Below, piece after piece: positions 1 to 5,557 of a DNA stretch of 5,557 bases. A model generated the notes under the pieces. That model was given only the letters and a program-made list of their open reading frames with translations, ran no database searches and had not been told where the DNA came from. Where the stretch lies: NCBI GenBank assembly GCA_903896915.1, contig CAITZN010000624.1, positions 1 through 5,557 on the forward strand, given 5' to 3'. The stretch's first letter is position 1; every line of letters starts with the position of its first letter. The DNA comes from an uncultured bacterium (GTDB taxonomy: Bacteria > Desulfobacterota > Desulfobulbia > Desulfobulbales > Desulfobulbaceae). The position numbers were made by a program, and so were the translations under genes.

Positions 1-58
1 CGAAAAAAGAAGTTCGCGTCGCAGTGGGGTCATGAGCGTTCCGTATGAGATCCCTGCA

Positions 59-80
59 GCACCGCCAGAGGGGGCGATGC
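59..80 (-). terminator. Hairpin downstream of the alkaline phosphatase gene, possible terminator
   Basis: Read on the minus strand, GCATCGCC and GGCGGTGC form an 8-bp stem with one G-U wobble around a 6-base loop, starting 25 bases after the phosphatase stop codon. On the plus strand the wobble becomes a C-A mismatch, so the structure suits the leftward transcript. No T-run follows directly; the nearest (CTTCTTTTTT on the minus strand) is about 45 bases further on, at 3-12. It may therefore be a 3'-end stabilising hairpin or part of a factor-dependent end rather than a classic intrinsic terminator. The rest of 1-105 contains no gene I can support. Short open tails of a rightward gene ending at 35, 48 or 100 are possible but cannot be told apart. 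Confidence 0.35.
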
Positions 81-105
81 CACGGGGACAGGGTGGGTAG
101 GATGG

Positions 106-1647
106 TTACGGGGCAGGTTTGACAACGGGCAGTTGCTGGTGAATGTCAAGTGCCTTGGCCATCTGTTTGGCGATATCGGTATTGTCATAAAAGCCGCTGA
201 ACCGCTGGGATTCTGATCCGATGGCAAAGACTGGCACGGGTACGCCGGTGTGGGAGTAGGAAGTCCAGCCGATGCCGGCGCGCTCGTTGAGGATATGGGT
301 GATGGTGACGATGATCGGTTCATAACTGCCATAGAGCAGATTGTTGGCATCGCTGCCGTTGTTGTTCTGGCCGCACATCGATTTGTCATAGGCATCTTCG
401 AGCTTTTCTTTTTGATAACTGTTCAGCTCAGCCCAGTTCAGCCCGAACACGCTTTGCATCAGGCCGATCATCTCCAGGTTGCTTTCCAGGTTATCAGGGA
501 GCTTGTAATTGTAGTTGGTGCTGGCGTTTGCTTTGTGTGCCTTCCACTGATTTTGGCCGAAGTAGGTGGCACTGTTGGTCTGGCCCAAAAGACGATCATA
601 GTGCGCCGTATAACCGGTCGTGGCATGGCCGACCGACATGCCGCCGGTTTCATGGTCGCCGGTCACCACGATCAGGGTCTGCGCCGGATATTTCTTGTAA
701 AAATCAAGGGCCACACCGACGGCGTCGTTCAAATCCAGGGTGTCACCGATGGTCGCCTTAGCATCGTTGGCATGGCAGGCCCAATCGATCTTGCCGCCTT
801 CAACCATCAGGAAAAATCCCTGATCTTGGGCCGGATCACTCAGCTTCTGGTTGGCCAGGGTGTCGATGGCCACGGACGTCATCTCGGCTAGCGACAGATT
901 GGTAGCCGGGCGGTCGATGGCATAGGGCATGGCGGCGTTGTCCTGCAGCCAGGGGTTGATACAAACCACCTTGTTTTTCGGATTATGTTGCAGCGCCAGG
1001 ATGGTTTCCCGATCGTTAAGTACGGTATAGCCTTTTTCAGTCAGCAAATTCCAGATGTTGTTCTGGGTGTCGCTCTCATTGGTTCCTTTAGTCGGCGAAG
1101 CTAGGCCGCCGCCTCCATAGAAGGCAAAACCTGCTTCTACCATCTGGGTTGCGATCGTATTCATCAGGCCGCGGTTGGGGACACTGGCATAGTATGAGGC
1201 TGAGGTGGCATGATCCAGGGAAACGCTGGAAACAATGCCGACCAGACGGCCATTTTCCGCAGCCAGTCGGGCGATGCTTTTGTAACTGATGGTTTTGGTA
1301 GCATCCATGCCAAGGACGCCGTTCCCGGTTTTGATGCCACAGGCAAAGGCGGTGGCGGCAGAGGCCGAATCGGTCATCAGGGAGTGGGCGTCATAGGTGG
1401 TCTGCATTCCTAGAATAGGGAAGCTGGTCATATGCAGACGGTTTTCAGGCCGTTGCAAATCTGTGGCCAGGGTAGCGGAGCCACCGTTTTTGGTGGTCAG
1501 ATAGGCCTCGGTGGCCTGAATTTGGGCACTCGACATGCCGTCTCCCAAAAAAAAGAAGACGTATTTGGGCATCACAGCCAGAGCTGTTGAGGCCATTGCC
1601 AGCATCACAATAAATGTTGCGGTACCTATCACCCTCTTTGCTTGCAT
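106..1647 (-). CDS. phoA: Secreted alkaline phosphatase, PhoA family
   Basis: A metal-dependent phosphomonoesterase that releases inorganic phosphate from organic phosphate esters, expected in the periplasm or outside the cell. The 513-residue protein starts with a Sec signal peptide: basic residues at 4-5, a hydrophobic core at about 7-19, and an ALA cleavage site after residue 24. Core motifs appear in the family order: GDGMS (D36, metal ligand); TDSASA with the phosphorylated nucleophile S94; DHATS (H146, T148); VEGGKIDW (E283, D288) followed by H292; TGDHETGG (D331, H332); and SHTG (H466). By alignment from memory these match E. coli D51, S102, T155, E322, D327, H331, D369, H370 and H412, so the metal sites look intact. 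H146 and W289 sit where E. coli has D153 and K328. Residues about 345-440 form a crown-like insert before the last metal ligand. A GGAGAAG ribosome binding site lies 3 bases before the ATG. The gene diverges from the operon at 1905. Family assignment is secure; the exact substrate is not. Confidence 0.96.
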   Translation of the reverse strand: MQAKRVIGTATFIVMLAMASTALAVMPKYVFFFLGDGMSSAQIQATEAYLTTKNGGSATLATDLQRPENRLHMTSFPILGMQTTYDAHSLMTDSASAATAFACGIKTGNGVLGMDATKTISYKSIARLAAENGRLVGIVSSVSLDHATSASYYASVPNRGLMNTIATQMVEAGFAFYGGGGLASPTKGTNESDTQNNIWNLLTEKGYTVLNDRETILALQHNPKNKVVCINPWLQDNAAMPYAIDRPATNLSLAEMTSVAIDTLANQKLSDPAQDQGFFLMVEGGKIDWACHANDAKATIGDTLDLNDAVGVALDFYKKYPAQTLIVVTGDHETGGMSVGHATTGYTAHYDRLLGQTNSATYFGQNQWKAHKANASTNYNYKLPDNLESNLEMIGLMQSVFGLNWAELNSYQKEKLEDAYDKSMCGQNNNGSDANNLLYGSYEPIIVTITHILNERAGIGWTSYSHTGVPVPVFAIGSESQRFSGFYDNTDIAKQMAKALDIHQQLPVVKPAP

Positions 1648-1650
1648 ACT

Positions 1651-1657
1651 CTTCTCC
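1651..1657 (-). promoter_or_regulatory. Ribosome binding site of the alkaline phosphatase gene
   Basis: The minus strand reads GGAGAAG then AGT then ATG, which puts the GGAG core 6 bases from the start codon. This fixes the start at 1647 and agrees with the signal peptide beginning at that methionine. Confidence 0.8.
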
Positions 1658-1666
1658 GTTTTGTCG

Positions 1667-1710
1667 CCTTTACCCCCAGAATTATGGTCTGATGATTTTC
1701 AGGGTAAAGG
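1667..1710. repeat. 9-bp inverted repeat bracketing the phosphatase promoter
   Basis: CCTTTACCC at 1667-1675 is matched perfectly by GGGTAAAGG at 1702-1710, with 26 bases between and centres 35 bases apart. One arm covers the candidate -35 box and the other the predicted transcription start. This placement suits a regulator binding as two half-sites or two dimers; alternatively the repeat is chance. It does not match the PhoB consensus of tandem CTGTCAT heptamers. Confidence 0.4.
1681..1708 (-). promoter_or_regulatory. Candidate sigma-70 promoter for the alkaline phosphatase gene
   Basis: On the minus strand TTTACC (plus-strand 1703-1708, 4 of 6 to TTGACA) is separated by 16 bases from CATAAT (1681-1686, 5 of 6 to TATAAT). 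Transcription would begin near 1674, giving a leader of about 27 bases that includes the ribosome binding site. The hexamers are imperfect, so an activator may be needed. The -35 hexamer lies inside one arm of the inverted repeat 1667-1710. Confidence 0.45.
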
Positions 1711-1714
1711 ATCG

Positions 1715-1733
1715 CCTCCATTGGTACCGGAGG
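1715..1733. repeat. Small hairpin, CCTCC/GGAGG, in the divergent intergenic region
   Basis: CCTCC at 1715-1719 and GGAGG at 1729-1733 flank a 9-base loop containing GGTACC. The structure lies just upstream of the phosphatase -35 region. It is short, has no T-run, and could easily be chance. Confidence 0.2.
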
Positions 1734-1856
1734 ATTGTTAGGATGCGATTACCATCGCGCCAGGAAATGATGAATTCTGGGCATGGGGATCGTTTTTCCA
1801 CCCGCTCCCGGCGTGCGGGGAAGGTCCTTGGCATGGCGGCCCTGAAGGTGGCCTGA

Positions 1857-1871
1857 TGCAACATTGATGCA
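1857..1871. promoter_or_regulatory. Candidate operator: TGCA-type dyad upstream of the 808-residue gene
   Basis: TGCAACATTGATGCA is a 15-base near-palindrome: TGCA and CA on the left mirror TG and TGCA on the right, with one mismatched pair at positions 5 and 11 around a central base. The same segment also holds a direct repeat, TGATGCA at 1854-1860 and 1865-1871, with an 11-base period (one helical turn). It lies 33 bases before the TTG start of the operon, where a repressor would block transcription or initiation. I cannot name the regulator. No confident -35/-10 pair for the rightward operon is visible around it. Confidence 0.35.
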
Positions 1872-1890
1872 TTCATAGCGGGAATCTAAC

Positions 1891-1895
1891 AAAGG
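1891..1895 (+). promoter_or_regulatory. Ribosome binding site that favours the TTG start at 1905
   Basis: AAAGG ends 9 bases before the TTG codon. The alternative in-frame ATG codons at 1947 and 1956 have no purine-rich stretch at a suitable distance, and the frame is closed by TAA at 1887-1889, so TTG at 1905 is the longest and best supported start. Confidence 0.5.
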
Positions 1896-1904
1896 CCCGG
1901 TAGG

Positions 1905-4331
1905 TTGTCATACAGAAATCAACTCCGCTCAGTACCAGCTGCCGAGATGCCTGCCATGACCATTCCTTTGCCGCAAAATATACCACCGATGGGTTTCGCG
2001 CCAGCCCTTGCCGATCAATCCCGCAATTTCCGGGAGCAAGTTCTGCAGCATCTCGACCAGCAGCCGTTTTTGGGGACCGACACCACGGTCGGCGTTGAAA
2101 ATGAGTTCCAGGTGGCGGTCGAGGGTAACAAGGATGCTGTCGACCTGGCCCTGACCATCATCGATTCCAATTACTATAAGAATCTGACCCGCCGGGCCGA
2201 GCGTGGTGACCTTTCCCCCCATGTACTCAACGATCTCGATGCTTTTCTAAACGAGCAGCAGGACCAGATCTGGGAAAATTCCTGGGTTCGTTTCCCTAAA
2301 GGTCTGCTGGGTGCGTATGCGACATCCATTCTTATGCACGACCTGCTGGCTGACAAAGCGCATCCGCAGGGGCCGGTGCGACAGGATGCGTCCCATTTTC
2401 TTTTTTCTCGTCAAGGCGAGGACTGGCTGCGGGTGCCGATCAGCTATCTGCTGAAACTCTCCCTGGCGGACGCCATCGGCCAACATCCTAATGCGGACCC
2501 GATTCTGAAGCGAACAGGGGAGCGGCTGATGGATCACCTCATCAGCGACAACAGTTCACCGGAAGTCCTCTCGTTTACCTTAAGCAGCGGCGCGGCTAAC
2601 GAGCTCCCCGGCCGCAATACCGCCCGCGAGACCAGCCGCCGTTTTTTTCTGTTGCAGCTGCTCATCCAGTATGCCAACCGCGAATTTCATCTCGAAAAGC
2701 ACGGCCAGACCTGCCGGATGTATCTGGCACCCAACCCCCCGGCCCGGCAAAAGCGCCTCAATGATCTCATCTCCGACCAGTTCTACCGCGAACTTTTCCT
2801 CAACCCCTGCCTATCCGGATGGCAGCAGGGCGAGAAAAAGAAAGAGTATATGGGGCTCTGTCATCGAACTCTATCACGCAGCCAGCTCAACACTATTGCT
2901 AAATTGAAGGACGCCGGAATCATTGTCAATAATCTTGTGGTCCTGCCCAATACTTCTTCCACCTCGCTTGCCAACAACGGCACCCATATTACCCTGGGCA
3001 GCCGGGTGCTCAGTCGCTGCTATCAGGAACACCGAGAACAGGGTGGCAGCCGCCATGAAAAATATTTCGGTGACCTGGTGATCAAGATCGTCGAGCATTT
3101 CCTGCCGCTCTTTGTCACCACCTGCTCGGCTGCGCCCTATCGTCTGGGATTCAGCGATTTTCATCCGGAAAAGGTGTTGGGGTATCTGCCGCACGAATTG
3201 GACTACACCCACCTGCGGATGCTCTGGCGACGCTGGAAAAAGAAGGCCGACTTACGGTTCTGCGGCCACAGTTTCACCCCCCTGGGACCGATGTGGCTGG
3301 ATCGGCTGACCAGCCGCCTCCTGCGGCTGCGCGGCGATTATCTGCCGGATGTGCGGCTGCTCGACTATCTGGTGGCCCTGCACAGCGTCGAGCAGAGCCC
3401 TGCGCTGGACGGCAGGGAGCACAATCAGGAACGGCTCAAACAGGACCTCGCCGAAATGGGTGTCTTCGACAGCCGCATGAATATCTACTTGCCTTACCGG
3501 ATGCGTGCTGTCGCGGCCTACGGTTTCTCCGGTTTTGAGGGCCGACACTATTCGCTTTTTCCCGATCTGCGGGAGAGCCTGGCGCGGGCCGTCAATCTGC
3601 AGACCATTGTCACGGCACTCGCATATGAGTGGGTGATCAAGGGCGAGGTGACCCATGAGCATATCCCCGATGATCCCGGCACGGAGAGCGAACGGCGGCA
3701 GATATTTTTCGCTGCGGCCATCGGTCTCCCCACCGTCTTTATCCGGGCTGACACCAGGAACCAGATGCTGCGCCGCATCCTTGCCCTGGTTGAGCGGCAA
3801 CGCCCCAGCCACCGTTATAAGGGCTATCTGCGGATCGAAGTGGCGGCCTACCAGCTGGCCTGCCTGCAGCTGCTGCGGGGCCGGTGCGGATGGAGCAACG
3901 AGGTTCCGGGGGTGAACGAGGATTTCGACATCCTCGAGGCCATGCTCAAGGGAACTGTGCCAACGGCAGCAGCTCACCTGACCGGTGCCATCCTCAACCG
4001 CCATGGCCGCTTGGCCAACCCCATGCAGATCGAGGCCGAGACCTTCAACCGGGCTGGCGAGACCTACTACCGCAGGGATCTTTGCGACCTCCATCTTGCC
4101 AACGGGCTGGAGACCCTGGTAGACGACGGCCAACGTCTCGATGCCTGCGCCGATGCCGGCATTGGCACCCTTAAGGAGCAATTGACCGGTAAAGGGCCGG
4201 CCGCTCTCTTCATCCGGGAAACCGGCAGCCGGTTGCTGGCCGGCGAGGCCACGAACCGGGAAATCCAGATCCTCATCCTCCTCATCCTTCTGATTATCCA
4301 TCGGGAATTGCAAACAAGCGGAGATGAATAA
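1905..4331 (+). CDS. Uncharacterised 808-residue protein, possible carboxylate-amine ligase-like fold
   Basis: I do not recognise a named family. There is no signal peptide and no internal membrane helix, so it is probably cytoplasmic. The first 40 residues look flexible and proline-rich. Residues 62-69 read VGVENEFQ, an ExE strand like the one opening GCS2-type glutamate-cysteine ligases and related amidoligases. Residues 358-365 read NGTHITLG, and 396-415 (EHFLPLF to APYRLGF) recall the strand, helix and loop that follow in that fold. The gap of about 290 residues between the two is much longer than in known members and would need a large insert. A basic patch WRRWKKK is at 441-447. The C terminus ends in a very hydrophobic segment, IQILILLILLII (787-798), too short to span a membrane but able to anchor or dimerise. 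The start is TTG, with alternatives at 1947 and 1956. It is first in a tight operon and overlaps the PSD-family gene by 8 bases. The gene is certain; the function is unknown and the ligase idea is inference. Confidence 0.9.
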   Translation: MSYRNQLRSVPAAEMPAMTIPLPQNIPPMGFAPALADQSRNFREQVLQHLDQQPFLGTDTTVGVENEFQVAVEGNKDAVDLALTIIDSNYYKNLTRRAERGDLSPHVLNDLDAFLNEQQDQIWENSWVRFPKGLLGAYATSILMHDLLADKAHPQGPVRQDASHFLFSRQGEDWLRVPISYLLKLSLADAIGQHPNADPILKRTGERLMDHLISDNSSPEVLSFTLSSGAANELPGRNTARETSRRFFLLQLLIQYANREFHLEKHGQTCRMYLAPNPPARQKRLNDLISDQFYRELFLNPCLSGWQQGEKKKEYMGLCHRTLSRSQLNTIAKLKDAGIIVNNLVVLPNTSSTSLANNGTHITLGSRVLSRCYQEHREQGGSRHEKYFGDLVIKIVEHFLPLFVTTCSAAPYRLGFSDFHPEKVLGYLPHELDYTHLRMLWRRWKKKADLRFCGHSFTPLGPMWLDRLTSRLLRLRGDYLPDVRLLDYLVALHSVEQSPALDGREHNQERLKQDLAEMGVFDSRMNIYLPYRMRAVAAYGFSGFEGRHYSLFPDLRESLARAVNLQTIVTALAYEWVIKGEVTHEHIPDDPGTESERRQIFFAAAIGLPTVFIRADTRNQMLRRILALVERQRPSHRYKGYLRIEVAAYQLACLQLLRGRCGWSNEVPGVNEDFDILEAMLKGTVPTAAAHLTGAILNRHGRLANPMQIEAETFNRAGETYYRRDLCDLHLANGLETLVDDGQRLDACADAGIGTLKEQLTGKGPAALFIRETGSRLLAGEATNREIQILILLILLIIHRELQTSGDE

Positions 4332-5400
4332 AAAAGGTAACAAAATTAATATGATGCATCAGTATATTGTCCGAGAGACCGGCGCGATCGTCAACGAACA
4401 TCTCATCGCCGACCGGACCATCGATATTCTCTACAACCGGTTGCGCGAGAACGCCCCAACCCTGTTCCGGGCGTTGACCAGCAAACGGATGTCCAGCCTG
4501 CTGGGCTTTTTGCATTTTGACCTCAATCTGCCGATGGCCAGTCACAAGGGGATGCGGCTGCTTGAGCGGATGGGGGTCGACTGGCTCGAATGTATCGCCC
4601 CGGAACACCGGTTCACCACACCCCGCCAGGTTTTTGAACGCCAGATCCGCTACCAGGATCTTCGCCTCATGGACCCGGACCCCGATACCATCGTCTCACC
4701 GGCCGATGCCAAGGTCCTGATCGGCAGCCTCAAGGACACACCGGAGCTGTTCATTAAGGGAAAATTTTTCTCGGCAAGGGAGTTGCTGGGTGAGGATTCG
4801 CCCTGGTGCGTTCCCTTTGCCCAGAGCGACTTCGCGCTGTTCCGCCTGACTCCGGACAAATACCATTACAACCATGTCCCGGTAAGCGGCGAGGTGGTCG
4901 ATATCTACGAACTCGACGGCAGCTACCACTCCTGCAACCCACGAGCGGTGATTGCCCTGGCCTCGCATCATGCCAAAAACCGGCGGGTGGTCACCATTAT
5001 CGATACCGAGGTGGCCGGGGGCAGCAATATCGGCTTGGTGGCGATGATCGAGGTTGTGGCCCTGATGATCGGCGATATCGTCCAGTGCTACTCCGCCACC
5101 GGCTACGACAACCCGCAACCGGTGATCAAGGGCATGCGGCTGGACAAGGGCTGCCCCAAGAGTCTGTACCGGCCCGGGAGTTCCACCGACATCCTTCTTT
5201 TTCAGCCGGAGGCCATCACCTTCAGTGCAGATCTGCGCACCAACGTGGGGCGAAGTGATGTGCGGAGTCGATTTTCTTCCGGGTTGGGCCGGCCGCTGGT
5301 AGAAACCGATGTCAAGGTTCGTTCGACCATTGCCGTGAAACGTCGAGCCGTCCCTTTGGTCGTCCCTTTTGTACAGCAAAATCTGGAGACCGGGTTATGA
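4324..5400 (+). CDS. psd: Phosphatidylserine decarboxylase-family proenzyme (pyruvoyl-dependent)
   Basis: The family makes phosphatidylethanolamine by decarboxylating phosphatidylserine at the inner membrane, after self-cleavage creates a pyruvoyl group. Motifs are in the family order: SPADAKV (125-131, D128 matching the catalytic Asp of SPVDG); KGKFFSARELLG (145-156); LTPDKYHYNHVPVSG (175-189, with H181 and H184); and the processing segment PGSSTDILLF (284-293). The alpha chain after cleavage would be about 72 residues, longer than the 30-40 common in the family. Residues 11-65 look like the N terminus of clostridial-type PSDs, which begin near a YxxRxTG segment. ATG at 4324 has GGAG directly against it and no spacer. 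ATG at 4351 or 4354, after AAAAGG at 4332-4337, would trim 9-10 residues and fits the family N terminus better. It overlaps the upstream gene by 8 bases and the downstream gene by 4. No phosphatidylserine synthase is in the window, so a related substrate remains possible. Confidence 0.92.
   Translation: MNKKGNKINMMHQYIVRETGAIVNEHLIADRTIDILYNRLRENAPTLFRALTSKRMSSLLGFLHFDLNLPMASHKGMRLLERMGVDWLECIAPEHRFTTPRQVFERQIRYQDLRLMDPDPDTIVSPADAKVLIGSLKDTPELFIKGKFFSARELLGEDSPWCVPFAQSDFALFRLTPDKYHYNHVPVSGEVVDIYELDGSYHSCNPRAVIALASHHAKNRRVVTIIDTEVAGGSNIGLVAMIEVVALMIGDIVQCYSATGYDNPQPVIKGMRLDKGCPKSLYRPGSSTDILLFQPEAITFSADLRTNVGRSDVRSRFSSGLGRPLVETDVKVRSTIAVKRRAVPLVVPFVQQNLETGL
5385..5388 (+). promoter_or_regulatory. 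Ribosome binding site for the gene starting at 5397
   Basis: GGAG lies 8 bases before the ATG that overlaps the PSD-family stop codon (ATGA). This supports translation of the next gene from 5397 even though the window shows only its beginning. Confidence 0.7.
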
Positions 5401-5557
5401 GTGCAGCGATCTTTCTTCTCGCCGCTGCCGTCCTGTTCACCCTGCTGATCGTTCTCGGCTGGCGCCTCCTCCCTGGTGAACAGTATCAAATGCTGGCCAC
5501 GGTGCCGGTAGCCCGTTGTGACGCCACCCATTGGCAGGGCGTCAATTATACCTGGTA
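5397..5557 (+). CDS. N-terminal part of a membrane-anchored protein (cut by window edge)
   Basis: Fifty-three full codons are present and the frame stays open to the edge. Residues 4-20 (AIFLLAAAVLFTLLIVL) form a strong hydrophobic helix followed by GWRLLPGEQYQ, so the protein has an N-terminal signal anchor or first transmembrane helix. The segment after it (MLATVPVARCDATHWQG then VNYTW) is soluble in character, with one cysteine at residue 41. No lipobox precedes that cysteine and it is too far in for a lipoprotein signal. The start overlaps the PSD-family stop as ATGA, with a good ribosome binding site, so it belongs to the same operon and probably acts with it at the membrane. I do not recognise the family from this fragment. 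Confidence 0.75.
   Translation, partial: MSAAIFLLAAAVLFTLLIVLGWRLLPGEQYQMLATVPVARCDATHWQGVNYTW

Noticed and set aside
250..891. A 213-codon plus-strand open frame inside the alkaline phosphatase gene
   Set aside because: It lies opposite codons for conserved catalytic residues of the phosphatase, so it is a mirror frame and not a gene.
1681..1710. Possible Pho box upstream of the phosphatase gene
   Set aside because: The minus strand has CTGAAAA and CAGACCA at an 11-base step, but neither heptamer is close to CTGTCAT and only scattered positions agree.
1801..1819. CCCGC/GCGGG hairpin in the intergenic region as a terminator
   Set aside because: Only 5 bp of stem with a 9-base loop and no following T-run on either strand; the divergent arrangement also gives no transcript that should end there.
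1829..1865. Possible sigma-54 promoter around TTGGCATGG and GTGGCCTGATGCA
   Set aside because: The GG and GC doublets are not at the required 10-base separation, so the -24/-12 pattern is absent.
1614..1876. Short open frames of 64-80 codons across the divergent intergenic region on both strands
   Set aside because: They have no ribosome binding sites, overlap the promoter and operator-like elements, and give basic low-information products.
3252..4343. A 363-codon open frame on the minus strand, opposite the 3' half of the 808-residue gene
   Set aside because: It is antisense to a frame with far better length and context. Its product has no recognisable motif and is rich in Gly, Gln and Val, as expected from reverse-reading GC-rich codons. 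Operon overlaps and ribosome binding sites support the plus strand.
5350..5370. GTCCCTTT repeated 11 bases apart near the end of the PSD-family gene
   Set aside because: It encodes the local peptide repeat AVPL/VVPF within the reading frame and has no further copies; coincidence is the simplest reading.

Overview
The window reads as a moderately GC-rich Gram-negative chromosome segment. A deltaproteobacterial (Desulfobacterota-like) host is my best guess. That rests on general resemblance of the alkaline phosphatase and of the decarboxylase, not on any marker gene, so it is weak. There are three complete protein-coding genes and one cut off by the right edge. I see no RNA genes, insertion sequences or CRISPR arrays.

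Layout: positions 1-105 are the short non-coding region downstream of a leftward gene, with one good hairpin. Positions 1647-106 (minus strand) encode a secreted alkaline phosphatase with a complete set of PhoA-family metal and nucleophile residues and the His/Trp active-site variant (His-153 and Trp-328 in E. coli numbering). Positions 1648-1904 are a 257-base divergent intergenic region. It holds the phosphatase promoter and ribosome binding site, a 9-bp inverted repeat bracketing that promoter, and a TGCA-type dyad near the rightward operon.

The rightward operon starts with an 808-residue protein that I cannot place in a named family (1905-4331). It carries an ExE strand and a later GTHI segment followed by a helix and loop that together resemble the glutamate-cysteine ligase/glutamine synthetase-type carboxylate-amine ligase fold. 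Next comes a phosphatidylserine decarboxylase-family proenzyme (4324-5400) whose self-cleavage motif reads GSST. Last is the first 53 codons of a membrane-anchored protein (from 5397). Both junctions overlap (8 bases and an ATGA), so the three genes are almost certainly translationally coupled.

Working picture: the phosphatase scavenges phosphate in the periplasm. The divergent operon looks like a membrane-lipid or lipid-headgroup module: possible ligase, pyruvoyl decarboxylase, membrane protein. Linking the two halves through phosphate limitation is attractive, but the sequence shows no convincing Pho box. The combination of an unrecognised large protein fused by overlap to a PSD-family enzyme is the part most likely to be undescribed.
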